From CAYFLR01 sp964343805 (GTDB lineage: Bacteria > Bdellovibrionota_B > Oligoflexia > CAYFLR01), in NCBI GenBank assembly GCA_964343805.1, contig CAYFLR010000022.1, positions 17,328 to 81,327 of the forward strand: a DNA stretch of 64,000 nucleotides. Reading direction: 5' to 3'. Position 1 is the stretch's first letter, and every line of letters begins with the position of its first letter. The notes under the pieces were generated by a model. That model was not told the DNA's origin. It made no database searches and was given only the letters and a program-made list of their open reading frames with translations. The position numbers and the translations under genes were made by a program. Positions 43,118 through 53,665 of the stretch are shown in pieces.

Positions 43118-44821
43118 TTAATCTCCTATACCAATCCCAATTTTAAATTGGTGGGTAAGCAAAGAGGGAAGAAAAAAAGTGGAGTAACCCACAAAAAGTC
43201 GATCCACCAAACCAATTATAGGCTCGTTAAAACGATAAGCCAATACCAAACCCGTACCCAGGTAAGTTTGATGAGAAAGCCATGTTTGAGCCCCCCCTCC
43301 CACTTCAACCAGCCACGGTTTAAAACCCCTATAAGAAAACAGCGCACCGTAATCTAATACATAAGAATAGCTTTGTGAGCCGGCAATGGAAAATGCAGAC
43401 CCCCCTAGAAAAAAGCGAAATGATAAGCTCTTAGTAATAGGAATGGCCGGGGTATAACTAAGTTCACCTGAAAAGGCCAACCCCCCTTCCGGTTGGACAA
43501 CGGAAAGTTGATTAATTTGCATGGTAACCCATTTGGGTAAATCAAATCGAAAGGGTTTACTCGGCGGCTCTGGCGGAGGATCTGGTTCTTTAGGAGGAGG
43601 AGAAGTTTTGCCTCTGGAATTACAAATAATTGTAGACACGATGCCACCAATCACTAAAGAGGTGGCAATGATCATACCGGGGACCATGGCCGGACTGTCA
43701 TTATAAAAATAGTAGATACCTCCCCCCAAAGCTAACCCAGCCACTGAATAGAGAGGATAGAGATAACAATTGGTCGGCTTAGGAGGAGGTTTCAGCCTTT
43801 TTAGTTTGGGCTTTTTAATAGGTTTGTTGCTATTCACCCGCACCGTAATCACCCGCTCTGGAGGGATGTAGATGAGTTTTTCCCATTTGGTATTTTTTCC
43901 TGCTAAGATTGTAACCAAGACCCAGCCGGGTTTTCTCTTAATCAAGCGCTTATTAAATCGACCTTTAAACTTTCCATTGAGATAGATAAGTGGTTTTCCT
44001 ATTCGACGAGTTATCTTTAAATTGAGAGCACCTAATATCTTATTCTTTTTTCCTTTTAAAATTGGCCAAAAAGCATGCAAATCCCCCACCTTGACTTTAA
44101 AGGACTCTTCTCTGGCTAGATAATGCTTTTTATAGATTCTAACCGTGTACCTTCCAGGCTTTAACTCCACTTTAAAAGGTGTTTTTCCCTTCAGTTTCCC
44201 ATTAATTTTAACATTGGCCCCAGAAGGGACAGACTTTAAATCCAAGACCCCCACCGTGGTATTGACTGAACCTCCTTGCAGATAAGTTTCATCTTGGGTA
44301 GATTGATTACCATTTTCATGATCCCCGTCTGGTAGAGGACCGATAAGGGCTTCAGCGATAAAGGCTATATAGCCTCGAATCCGCTTCGTGGATAGGCAAT
44401 AAAGATGAAAGATTTCCGTATAACCCTCTTCGCTGGAAGCCCGATAGTAATCTCTAAATAATGTAGTGCTCTTAACTAAATAACCACGAATGAGTGGGTC
44501 TCTTGCCGGGGAATCATTACGCCAATCCAGAGCTGCTTCCTCGCTTATGTAAGGTTCCAAATGAGGAAAAACTTTTTCAGCAAAAATCTGTTCAGCAATA
44601 GCACCTTCCATACTTGCGATAGCTCGATCAGCATCTTCCGCATCGGTGCTCACAAATTGTTCGCTGGCAATATAAAAAGTGCATCTATGAGAGGGAGGAG
44701 GCAGTTCTTTAATCCATAATGGATCCCTTATCTCCTCATCCAAAGAGTTTCCAGCCTCCCGATCTTCAGCCAGGAGCATGGGAAAAAGAACAAAATAAAA
44801 AAATACAATTCGGAACAACAT
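43118..44821 (-). CDS. Exported PEGA-domain protein with central helices and barrel-like C-terminus
   Basis: 567 residues with a signal peptide (LFRIVFFYFVLFPMLLA). Residues 35-165 resemble a LPP20/SH3-like periplasmic region. A PEGA domain at about 192-245 is clear (VLDLKSVPSGANVKINGKL, GKTPFKVELKPGRYTVRIYK). A second weaker PEGA-like repeat follows. Two hydrophobic helices (about 350-405) and a Pro-rich linker (PPPKEPDPPPEPP) lead to a C-terminal segment with Gly/aromatic strands like an outer-membrane barrel. It is 13 bases after the next gene upstream and one base before the lipoprotein at 43116. The function is unknown; it is probably a cell-envelope structural protein. Confidence 0.8.
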   Translation of the reverse strand: MLFRIVFFYFVLFPMLLAEDREAGNSLDEEIRDPLWIKELPPPSHRCTFYIASEQFVSTDAEDADRAIASMEGAIAEQIFAEKVFPHLEPYISEEAALDWRNDSPARDPLIRGYLVKSTTLFRDYYRASSEEGYTEIFHLYCLSTKRIRGYIAFIAEALIGPLPDGDHENGNQSTQDETYLQGGSVNTTVGVLDLKSVPSGANVKINGKLKGKTPFKVELKPGRYTVRIYKKHYLAREESFKVKVGDLHAFWPILKGKKNKILGALNLKITRRIGKPLIYLNGKFKGRFNKRLIKRKPGWVLVTILAGKNTKWEKLIYIPPERVITVRVNSNKPIKKPKLKRLKPPPKPTNCYLYPLYSVAGLALGGGIYYFYNDSPAMVPGMIIATSLVIGGIVSTIICNSRGKTSPPPKEPDPPPEPPSKPFRFDLPKWVTMQINQLSVVQPEGGLAFSGELSYTPAIPITKSLSFRFFLGGSAFSIAGSQSYSYVLDYGALFSYRGFKPWLVEVGGGAQTWLSHQTYLGTGLVLAYRFNEPIIGLVDRLFVGYSTFFLPSLLTHQFKIGIGIGD

Positions 44822-44833
44822 GGATAATCAGTT

Positions 44834-45700
44834 CTATCTAAAGGCGTACATAATAATTATTTTTAAAATGTAACTATCTACATCTTTATAAACAGCCAAG
44901 GAAGGTATATCAGACTCATATTCTATTTTGCTCACATCGACCTCTTTGGGAAAATCATATAAGTGAGGAGGAGCTGTACCAAAGGTAAGAGTACTGGTCC
45001 TCTTAAAGTCAAATCTCATTCCCAATCTCAGGCGCTTCTTACGAACCCAATTCATCCCCATCCCAGCACTCCAATACCAACCTCCTGCTTGAATTTTGGC
45101 AGATAAGGTAGCGCCTTTTAGCTTGGCAGCATTGGTAACCGAGTTAGATGCGAAGGTTACATCCGCATTGGTGTTACCATATATAAGTCCAGTTTCAGCT
45201 CCTGCGGAGAGTTCCAACTTCCTTTTTTTAAGAAATCGAAAATAGCGGCGAGGTGTATAAACCCAGAGGGTTGACACCCCCGTTGAGTAAACCCAAGCTC
45301 CTAAGCCGCTCATATTGGGAGTAATTTTAAAGGTATAAAAGGGGCTCTCCCCACTGTTAACTGTTCCTTTAAAATCCGCCAATTGCCATAAGGATTGGGT
45401 CACCCCTATTTTTAATGGAAACTTTTTTACAAAATAAAGACTGAAGGTGGTATGAGGTTTCCACAAAGTAAAGGATCCATCTGTAGACTTATTGACTAAG
45501 TCGCCGGATAAGTACCGAAAGCCAGTATTAAACTCTATGCCAAAAACACTTTTCTTAAATTTCTTGAAATATCTTTTAAAGCGAAATTTTGCATCCAGAG
45601 TGGGAGGAAACAGCAGTCCCACCATAAAAAGACCCATCCCTACATAACCTGCAATTTTCCACCTTAAAAACTTGATGAGCAAGTCTCCTAAACAAATCAA
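44834..45700 (-). CDS. Putative outer-membrane barrel protein, first gene of the PEGA operon
   Basis: 288 residues at most; the true start is uncertain (TTG codons near AGGAG, or a later ATG). A hydrophobic signal (GYVGMGLFMVGLLFPPTLDA|K) precedes a basic stretch (RFKRYFKKFKK). Strands such as VFGIEFNTGFRYLSGD, TTFSLYFVKKFPLKIGV, WYWSAGMGMNWV and LRLGMRFDFKR, ending in Arg after MYAF, suggest a barrel. Family not recognised. It is 13 bases upstream of the PEGA gene, so the three minus-strand genes likely form one envelope operon. Confidence 0.68.
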   Translation of the reverse strand: MICLGDLLIKFLRWKIAGYVGMGLFMVGLLFPPTLDAKFRFKRYFKKFKKSVFGIEFNTGFRYLSGDLVNKSTDGSFTLWKPHTTFSLYFVKKFPLKIGVTQSLWQLADFKGTVNSGESPFYTFKITPNMSGLGAWVYSTGVSTLWVYTPRRYFRFLKKRKLELSAGAETGLIYGNTNADVTFASNSVTNAAKLKGATLSAKIQAGGWYWSAGMGMNWVRKKRLRLGMRFDFKRTSTLTFGTAPPHLYDFPKEVDVSKIEYESDIPSLAVYKDVDSYILKIIIMYAFR

Positions 45701-45788
45701 CCCGTTAGGCTGATAAAAAATAAACTGAAAATCCTTTTAATTATATCATGAACAGGAGCCTCAAGTAAAACCCGGATAAATGATTGCC

Positions 45789-45817
45789 TTGCATCTCAAG
45801 TTTTCATTAGATATGAT
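45789..45817 (+). promoter_or_regulatory. Sigma-70-like promoter for lgt-prfC
   Basis: TTGCAT (45789-45794), 17 bases, TATGAT (45812-45817), 38 bases before the lgt ATG at 45856. The lgt-prfC pair would be transcribed from it. Confidence 0.6.
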
Positions 45818-45855
45818 GAGGTTCGTTTTTGACCCTGCTAAAGTGGAGTAACTCT

Positions 45856-46686
45856 ATGCCCTATCACAATATTGATCCCATTATTTTCAGTTTAGGTCCT
45901 CTGGCAGTAAGGTGGTACAGTCTGATGTACGTTATTGGCTTCACCTTTTGCTTTTTCATCGTTCGTTACCTCTCTCGTATAGGTCAAATTAAACTGGAAG
46001 ACAAGGATGTGGACAATATAGTTATTGCCTCTATGATAGGAGTTCTCATCGGAGCGCGCTTGTTCTACGTACTTTTCTATAACCCCAAGGTTTATATGGC
46101 CAATCCCATTGAAGTTTTCCAGTATTGGAAAGGGGGACTCTCTTTTCACGGAGGTCTGGTGGGGGTTATTACAGGTGGTTTCATTTATGCCAAAATGAAA
46201 AAGCTTAAGTTTTTTCATCTCACCGATATTATGAGCATCCCCGTACCTATGGGGCTTGGGTTTGGCAGAATTGGTAATTTTATCAATGGAGAGCTTTACG
46301 GTCGCCCTACAGATGTCCCCTGGGGAATGATTTTTCCTGGAGCAAGAGATGGCGTCCCCAGACACCCCTCTCAACTCTACCAGGCTTTCTTGGAGGGTTT
46401 TTGTCTATTTGCCCTGCTTTGGTTTGCCAAAAACTATCGGCTCAAAGATGGCACCATCGGCTGCCTCTTTTTAGGAGGCTACGGATTCTTTCGCTTTATT
46501 GCTGAGTATTTCAGACAACCAGATGCTCAACTCGGCTTCATCTTTTGGAACATTTCCATGGGGCAAATTTTTTGTTTCTTAATGATCCTTGCCGCCATCA
46601 TCATGTATATGCTATTACCCAAACAGTACAGTCGATTTCCTGATACTGAGTCACCCTCTCCTCAAGAAGACTCTGCCAACGCATAA
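45856..46686 (+). CDS. lgt: Prolipoprotein diacylglyceryl transferase
   Basis: Inner-membrane enzyme that transfers diacylglycerol from phosphatidylglycerol to the lipobox cysteine, the first lipoprotein maturation step. This window encodes at least seven putative lipoproteins that would need it. About 276 residues with roughly seven helices. Signature GFGRIGNFINGELYGR, WKGGLSFHGGLVG with the essential His, and RHPSQLYQ. The ATG at 45856 after GTGGAG is preferred to an upstream TTG. prfC follows after 17 bases. Confidence 0.96.
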   Translation: MPYHNIDPIIFSLGPLAVRWYSLMYVIGFTFCFFIVRYLSRIGQIKLEDKDVDNIVIASMIGVLIGARLFYVLFYNPKVYMANPIEVFQYWKGGLSFHGGLVGVITGGFIYAKMKKLKFFHLTDIMSIPVPMGLGFGRIGNFINGELYGRPTDVPWGMIFPGARDGVPRHPSQLYQAFLEGFCLFALLWFAKNYRLKDGTIGCLFLGGYGFFRFIAEYFRQPDAQLGFIFWNISMGQIFCFLMILAAIIMYMLLPKQYSRFPDTESPSPQEDSANA

Positions 46687-46703
46687 GAAATAATAGGAAG
46701 CCT

Positions 46704-48306
46704 ATGACCTCACCACATCTCAAAGAAGAAAATTCGAAGCGAAGAACTTTTGCCATCATCTCCCATCCCGACGCTGGTAAAACGACCATAACAGAGAAAC
46801 TCCTGCTGCTGGGAGGGGCTATTCAAATAGCCGGAACGGTGAAAGCCAGAAAATCGGGTAAATTTGCTTCCTCAGACTGGCTAGAAATTGAAAAGCAAAG
46901 AGGAATCTCGGTTAACTCATCAGTGATGACCTTTGAATATGAAGATCACACTATTAACTTACTTGACACTCCTGGCCACAAAGACTTCAGTGAAGATACC
47001 TACAGGGTTCTCACCGCAGTGGATTCCGCTCTTATGGTAATTGACTGTGCTAAAGGTGTGGAGCTACAAACCAAGAAATTAATGGAAGTGTGTCGCCTCC
47101 GAAACACTCCCATCATAACCTTTATTAATAAACTCGATCGAGATGGACGCGACCCCATTGAGCTGCTTGAAGAAATTGAAAAGATCTTAGAAATTCGATG
47201 CACCCCCATGTCCTGGCCTGTTTCCATGGGTAAAGACCTTAAAGGGGTGTATTACACCACCACCAATCACTTTGTAGAATATAAGCAAGGAGATGAAGTT
47301 AAAATTGCTTTAGACAAAGATATTTTGGAATTGGATCCTGACAATTGCCCGCTGGCAGATCGGATCGGCTCGGAACATCTGGCAAAATTACAAGNNNNNN
47401 NNNNNNNNNNNNNNNNNNNNNNNNNNNNNNNNNNNNNNNNNNNNNNNNNNNNNNNNNNNNNNNNNNNNNNTTTTCGGCAGTGCTCTGCATAATTTTGGAG
47501 TGCAGGATATGCTTTCCCTGTTTTGTAAGACTGCGCCCGCACCCCTTCCTCGCAAGACTCTGGAACGTACGGTAGAACCCACTGAAAATAAATTCAGTGG
47601 GTTTGTTTTTAAAATCCAGGCCAATATGGACCTCCGCCATCGCAATAGATTGGCATTTTTTCGAATTTGCTCTGGTCAATTCACTCCAGGCATGAAGGTT
47701 CATCATGTGCGCATGCAGAGAGAGATCAAGCTCTCCCGAGGAACTCAATTTCTGGCCCAAAAATCCACCCAGGTGGAAGATGCCTATGCAGGGGACATTA
47801 TTGGAGTTCATGATCCAGGTATTTTTAAAATAGGTGACACCCTCACTGAAGGGGAAAAACTTAACTACACTGGCTTACCAAGCTTTACACCTGAAAACTT
47901 TATGCGAGTCATTTTAAAGAGCCCTTTAAAATCAAAGCAACTTTTGAAAGGTTTGCATCAACTGGCAGAAGAAGGAGCTACTCAGGTATTTCACCCCTTC
48001 CATGGTGGAGATGTAATTCTTGGAGCAGTAGGAATGCTTCAATTTGAAGTAGTTAAATTCCGACTGCAAAATGAATACAGTGTGGAGGGAAAATTCGAGC
48101 CTCTCACCTTTTCTCATGCTAAATGGTATGAGTGTTCCGATGAAAAAACCTTACTTAAGTTTGAGACTGATTATGGGTCAGATATTGCCTATGACGTGGA
48201 GAAAAAGAAGGTTTTTCTAGCCAAGGGAGAATGGTGGTTCGATTATATTAAGAAAAACTATCCCGGAGTGAGTTTCCGCAGCACCTCAGAAGAAGCTTCA
48301 AACTAG
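46704..48306 (+). CDS. prfC: Peptide chain release factor 3 (contains a gap)
   Basis: Ribosome-dependent GTPase that recycles RF1/RF2 after peptide release. G1 SHPDAGKTTITEKLLL, switch IEKQRGISVNSSVM, G3 LLDTPGHKDFSEDTYR and G4 FINKLDRDGRDP are all present. After the gap, FGSALHNFGVQDML, NKFSGFVFKIQANMD and KSKQLLKGLHQLAEEGATQVF identify the RF3-specific domains. The 76 N at 47395-47470 stand for about 26-28 residues. The 3' phase does not match 76 exactly, which explains the apparent break into two frames. The end overlaps the convergent ABC gene by nine bases. Confidence 0.96.
47395..47470. other. Scaffold gap (76 N) inside prfC
   Basis: 76 N between AKLQ and FGSALHNFG. RF3 homologues have about 28 residues here. 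The downstream frame is one base off with 76, so the true length is probably 75, 78 or 84. Confidence 0.9.
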
Positions 48307-50129
48307 ATTCTGCGAAAGACGATAAAAGTGTCCCTTACTATTCAGCAGGGACTCGGGATCCCCTTGCTCCATCACACATCCATCACTTAATAGAACAACC
48401 TGATCGGCATGCATCACCTGCTGAAGTCGATGAGCAATAAAGATTATGATCTTATCTTTTTTTAGTTCTTGCAAGGCAGAAAAAACTTTTTCCTCATTCA
48501 CACTATCTAGGGCTGAGGTGGCCTCATCCAAGATCATAATCGGAGCATCATGATAATTCATACGCGCAATACATAGCCTCTGCTTTTGACCTTCAGACAG
48601 AGGATGTCCTTTTTCCCCCACCCACTCAAGATAGCCATTATTTAACTCTTCAATGAAACCATGGGCATTCGCTTTTTTGGCAGCATCTGTTATAGCAGTT
48701 AAATGAGATTCATCGTATGGTTTAGGGTAACAGATATTGGCAGCAACTGAATCACTAAATAAGAAGCTATTACCCGGCATATAAGAGATCACTTGATCCA
48801 CCGAAACCTGGAGATCGGAAAGAGATTTATTATTAATTAATATATTTCCAGAATAGTCATTGATGAAATTGAGCAAGATATGAGCCAGAGTAGACTTACC
48901 AGAACCAGATTCTCCTACCAAGGCCAGTATTTGACCTTTTCTAACCTTAAACCCTGCATTATCAAGTGCCTGAGACTTACGGTTGGGGTAGTGATAAGAG
49001 AGGTCTTTAATTTCAAGTGATTCCACTTGGAAGGATGGTTTTTGGGACAAAGAATGAGTGAGTGATTTTATCTCCNNNNNNNNNNATGCTCCAGTTGTAA
49101 GAAGCCATGTATCCGGGACCATGCCGCACTTCCCTCTTTGGCAGTATTAAAAATCCACCCTAACTTTTGACCTGACTGAGCCGTAATAACTAAGGCAGCA
49201 AAAAAGGAGATAAAGGCATTACCAGTAAGATGCCCTTGATAGACTAAATAGGAAGCATACCATATAACAATCGCTCCCGCAGTCAAACCCAAACTTTCCA
49301 TCAAAGGAGATGTAATTGACTTGACCCTTAACCCACTTTTTAAAGCTCTAAATAAGAGGTTATTAAGATGAGCAATATGCTTTTTCTCTCGTTTCTCCGT
49401 TTGAAAGCTTTTAATTGTTTCAATTCCATGTAAGACCTGGTGAATATGATCATTAAAATTTGAAAGATGAGTCAAAGAATGATCTGCATACTTTCGAATC
49501 TTTTTCCCAATGATAGAGACAGCCACTCCAGAAATAGGAACTATCAGTAAGACAAATACAAGAAGCTTAGGGCTAATAGACACCATCAAAGCTAAGGAAA
49601 ACATAATAAAGAATAGTTCTTGAACCGCTCCTCCAATCATACGGGTATAGAGATCCTTGGCTTGAATAACATCTCTACTCATCACCGTTAAGACGGTCCC
49701 TACTTGAAACTTCCTCAATTCACGAATCGAAGAAGCCATAAAGGTTTGATGCAGTCTTTTACGAATTATAAAAGCCAACTTTTCTCCATGGATTTGTAAA
49801 GTAAAGCAGTGCAAAAATGTAAAAAGAGCCTTAGTTAAAGCAAGTCCCAGTAAAATAAGAGGAAAGAAAGAGAGCAACTCTCCTCGACTAAACTCTAAAG
49901 ATGGGGATTCGTAAAATAACCCGATGATAATTGCGATGTTTTCATTCAATAATTGATTGAGTTGATAAGATTCTTGACCTTGACTATTAAACAAAACAGA
50001 GAATACAGGACCCAATGTAACGGCTATCCCATTGATAGCTAATGAAGAAATGATAATAGATAGCAAAATCAATGCATATACATGGATGTGTGTTATTAAA
50101 AAGGAGAATAAAATTTTGTATTGCTTCAT
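48298..50129 (-). CDS. MsbA-type ABC exporter (membrane plus ATPase domain; contains a gap)
   Basis: A half-transporter of about 605 residues, split by 10 N at 49076-49085. The membrane part (50129-49086) has about six helices and an exporter coupling region (HIHQVLHGIETIKSFQTEKRE). The ATPase part (49075-48298) has Walker A GESGSGKST, signature LSEGQKQR, Walker B IMILDEATSALD and H-loop FIAHRL. The Q-loop glutamine appears to be missing: the usual VPQNSFLF is MPGNSFLF, Gln to Gly. LSGGQ is LSEGQ. It could export a lipid, peptide or drug. It is divergent from the TPR gene at 50225 and convergent with prfC. Confidence 0.9.
49076..49085. other. Scaffold gap (10 N) between the two domains of the ABC exporter
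   Basis: Ten N in the linker between FLQLEH and EIKSLTHS. The true missing length must be 2 modulo 3 to keep the frame, so 10 is not the exact size. Confidence 0.85.
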
Positions 50130-50224
50130 TTTAACTGGTATAATGAACTATATCTTAAAATCTTTAGAACGTTAATAACCGGACATAGCTACCATAATCT
50201 GTTCGTTTGACCAAGAGGTTTTTA

Positions 50225-53200
50225 ATGAAGTCTCTCGATATAGTTCCAGATAAAATAAAAGAAGAAGACCTTGGATGGACAAATATTGAAGTCAATATAC
50301 CTGAGCTCATCATCGAACCACCCTCTTTACCCATTGAAGAAAAGGTCAAACCAGTTCCCCCAAAGAAAGAACAGACGAAGAAGGCTGCTAAAGAACCCGT
50401 TAAACAAGAAGTTAAAACCAAAGAACAAGAGCTGGATTCTGAAAACCCAGAAAAGAAACCTCCCGAGCCTAAAAGCATCCCTACTCTCATACCCACGCCA
50501 GAGGATATGGAAAAGACCATCGCTCTCTTATTTCAACAAGGAGGGCAATTCCTAGAGGCAGGTGATTTGGGTGAGGCATTTAACTGTTTTCGAAAAATTA
50601 TCACTTATGAACCAAATCAAAGCTTCGCCCATGCCTATTTGGCGATTTGTTATCAGAAAAAATATCAATTTCAAGAGGCTCTATCTGAAATAGACCTGGC
50701 CATCAAAATAGATCCCAAGGTGGCACGATTTCATTGTTTACAAGGAGAAATCTTCCAGAAGCTGAATCGTACAGGAGAAGCTATTGAATCCTTTTTTGAA
50801 GCCAATCGCTTAGAGCGCTTCAATGTAGAAGTCATGCATAGCTTGGCGGTAATATTTTTTGATTTGAATGACCTGGATCGCTCTATCTTATGGAGTAAGA
50901 AAGCTCTTAAGGTGGATCGGACTCACCGACATTCCTGGAAAAATCTAGCGTTAGCCAACTTTAAGCTGAAAAACTATGCAGCCACTATCTCCAGCGTGCA
51001 GAATGTGGATGGATTCAAAGAGGATGTGGATTTACTCTACTACTTAGGAAAGAGTTATCTAGAGTCAAAAAACATAACCGATGCGGTTCAATACTTAAAA
51101 GATGCACTCCGAGTGGATAAGCACCATCTTCAAGCCAACTTAGAGCTGGGCAGATATTTTTATAATGAGAAAAATTATGATACAGCCCTCATCCATTTTA
51201 GAAGATGCTCTAAAATAAATGATCGTCTTGATATTTCCTGGTTTAATATGGGTATTATCCATAAAATCAAAGGAAATCATGCGATTGCACTGGATTATCT
51301 GGAGAAGGCAATTTCTTGCAACCACAAATTTTATCAAGCCTATATCGAAGTTGGTCACCTCTACATAATGATCAAAGACTATGATATTGCTAAACAAAAC
51401 TTCCTAAAAGCCCTTTCTCTGCAGGAGTCGAATCCTCAAAGTTATTATAGTTTAGGAATTCTCAACCAGACTCTCAATCATAAAAAAGAGAGCCTTGAAA
51501 ATTACAAAACGGCTTTTAAACTGGGAATGAAGCATCCATCTTTCCTCTATAAGTTAGCCAAGGCTTATTTAAAAAATAATCAATATGAGGAAGCTCTTCA
51601 AATCTATTTAAAGTTTGGTTCTAAGAATACCAGCGAAGGCTTCATCGGCCAGGGTGAATGTTATTATGCCTTAGGAAAACTAAATGATGCCCGCAAATCC
51701 TACGAGCGAGCTTTGCTTGCAGATTCAAACTCTATTTTGGCGGTCTATCGTATCTGGCAAATGAATATTGAACAAGGTAACAAAGAACCCGCTAGATACC
51801 TATTTGAGAAAGCCTTACCCATGCTAGGTCAGACCATTGAAGATAATTATTACAAAGGGAGAATGGCCTTTCATTATGAAAGAATTTTCCTGGCCAAAGA
51901 GTATTTTCAATTTTTCTTAAATGAAAGAGATGTGGACCCCGAGGGGGTGACCGAGATTGTAAAGATTCCATTTGTCTTAGGACAATATGATGAGGTTTAT
52001 GCTCTCTATCTAAAAAATAGTTTAATAAAAAGTGCTCTAAAGGATCTCCCCGCTAAGAAAAAAATTGAATTACAATCAATTATTGCTCACTCTTGTATGG
52101 CCCTAGGTCAATACAAAGAAGCAAAGCAGCTGTGGCAGGTCATCCTAGATACTCAAGAGAGGCATTTGGATGCCTTATATTTTAAAGGTCTCAGTTGCCT
52201 TAACCTGGAAGAGTTTAGTTCAGCTGAACAAGTGTTTCGTTTAATAGAAAATATCACAGATGGAGACCCTAGACAGTATCTACTATCGGGCTTTATTAAA
52301 ACCTTTAAGAAACAATGGGTTGGAGCGGAAAAGGACTTTGATTTTGTAATTAAAAACTTCCCATCTCTAGGAGATGGAGTCTTAGCTAAGGCAAAATACT
52401 ATACGAGTACAGATCGGCTCAGCGAAGGAATCAATATTCTAGAAAGATTTCTTAGGAACCAACCAGATAACAAAGAGGTTTTAGCTCAATATGGCATTGC
52501 CTGTGTTAAAGGTGGACTTTACCAGCGGGCAATCCAAGCTTTTGAGCGATGTATTAAAGATCAAAATGGACTTTTGGACAGTATCACACCTTATTTTCAA
52601 GTTTGGCAAGAGCTGCTTCAGCTTTATATAAGATTTAAAGAAGTAAAAAAAGGCATTCGACTGGTTGAACAATTTTATAAAAACTTTGCACTGGACTGCG
52701 TTCATTATGTTTCACTAGGTCGGCTCTATCTATTGGAAAACGCCTACGGCAAAGCTCAAAACTGTTTTGATAAAGTCATGAATGACTTTGGTGATATTAA
52801 GGAAGCGGTATTAGGAATTGCTGAAATTCAAATGGCCAAAGGAGCCTTTCTAAGAGCTTTACCTGACTTAAAAATGCTTGTAGAAAGATTTCCTCACTTT
52901 AAAGAGGCCCATATTAAATTGGCTGAGTGTTATCAAAATAGTCAAAGCACAGAACTGGCAGAAAAGCATTATGAGGAAGCAATTGGGCTCATCAAGGAAG
53001 AACTAAAAAGTCAGGTCTCCTATGGTAAAGTCACTGAAGTCGGACAACTATTCGAAGCAACGGGTCACTATAGTGAAGCCGAAAGCTATTATAAGCAGGC
53101 CTATGAAATATGTACAATGAATCCAGAATCGTCCTTTAATTATGGGCGCATTCTATCTCGAACTGAGAAATTTCAAAAATCGACTCAGATCTTACTACGC

Positions 53201-53665
53201 CATATAGCCGACTGCCCTGATAATCGAGAAGCTTATGAAGTTGTGGCTCATAACCATTACGAACAAGCAGACTATCTAACTGCCATCAATTTTATGCAAG
53301 ATGCCCTGGCCCTGGATCAAAGCAATATTAAAAATTATTTTAAGTTAGGTCAGATATATATACATACTAAGAACTTTAAAGAGGCTATGGGCACTTTTGA
53401 AAAATGCATCGAACTTGAACCACAGAATATTGCTGCTCGTCTAGAGTTAGCGAGATTGTATACCTTACATGGTGAATCAGAGCAGGCCATTAACAAATAT
53501 GAAGAGGTCCTTGACCTTGATACAAATAACTGTGTGGCTCACTTTGAACTAGGACGAGTCTACCTAGAACAAGTGGAACCACAGAAGGCTGAAGCTCATT
53601 TCGCCAAGGCAGCCATCTATGGACATAAGCAAGCAGGTATTTATCGCAAATACTATAATGTTTAG
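50225..53665 (+). CDS. Very long tetratricopeptide repeat protein
   Basis: 1146 residues from the ATG at 50225, which has AGAGG in front; a TTG six codons earlier is possible. Residues 1-95 are a Pro/Lys/Glu-rich, probably disordered region with no signal peptide (KVKPVPPKKEQTKKAAK). From about 100 to the end there are on the order of thirty TPR units, for example LGEAFNCFRKIITYEPNQ, YDIAKQNFLKALSLQESNP and FKEAMGTFEKCIELEPQN. It would form a long superhelical scaffold in the cytoplasm. No enzymatic domain. A single gene, divergent from the ABC exporter. Partner unknown. Confidence 0.9.
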   Translation: MKSLDIVPDKIKEEDLGWTNIEVNIPELIIEPPSLPIEEKVKPVPPKKEQTKKAAKEPVKQEVKTKEQELDSENPEKKPPEPKSIPTLIPTPEDMEKTIALLFQQGGQFLEAGDLGEAFNCFRKIITYEPNQSFAHAYLAICYQKKYQFQEALSEIDLAIKIDPKVARFHCLQGEIFQKLNRTGEAIESFFEANRLERFNVEVMHSLAVIFFDLNDLDRSILWSKKALKVDRTHRHSWKNLALANFKLKNYAATISSVQNVDGFKEDVDLLYYLGKSYLESKNITDAVQYLKDALRVDKHHLQANLELGRYFYNEKNYDTALIHFRRCSKINDRLDISWFNMGIIHKIKGNHAIALDYLEKAISCNHKFYQAYIEVGHLYIMIKDYDIAKQNFLKALSLQESNPQSYYSLGILNQTLNHKKESLENYKTAFKLGMKHPSFLYKLAKAYLKNNQYEEALQIYLKFGSKNTSEGFIGQGECYYALGKLNDARKSYERALLADSNSILAVYRIWQMNIEQGNKEPARYLFEKALPMLGQTIEDNYYKGRMAFHYERIFLAKEYFQFFLNERDVDPEGVTEIVKIPFVLGQYDEVYALYLKNSLIKSALKDLPAKKKIELQSIIAHSCMALGQYKEAKQLWQVILDTQERHLDALYFKGLSCLNLEEFSSAEQVFRLIENITDGDPRQYLLSGFIKTFKKQWVGAEKDFDFVIKNFPSLGDGVLAKAKYYTSTDRLSEGINILERFLRNQPDNKEVLAQYGIACVKGGLYQRAIQAFERCIKDQNGLLDSITPYFQVWQELLQLYIRFKEVKKGIRLVEQFYKNFALDCVHYVSLGRLYLLENAYGKAQNCFDKVMNDFGDIKEAVLGIAEIQMAKGAFLRALPDLKMLVERFPHFKEAHIKLAECYQNSQSTELAEKHYEEAIGLIKEELKSQVSYGKVTEVGQLFEATGHYSEAESYYKQAYEICTMNPESSFNYGRILSRTEKFQKSTQILLRHIADCPDNREAYEVVAHNHYEQADYLTAINFMQDALALDQSNIKNYFKLGQIYIHTKNFKEAMGTFEKCIELEPQNIAARLELARLYTLHGESEQAINKYEEVLDLDTNNCVAHFELGRVYLEQVEPQKAEAHFAKAAIYGHKQAGIYRKYYNV

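Noticed and set aside
46704..48306. prfC as a frameshifted pseudogene
   Set aside because: The frame change coincides with the 76-N gap, whose length is only approximate; both flanks are well-conserved RF3.
50530..53650. Repetitive DNA suggestive of a CRISPR or satellite array
   Set aside because: The periodicity is about 102 bases and reflects degenerate TPR protein repeats; the nucleotide units are not conserved.
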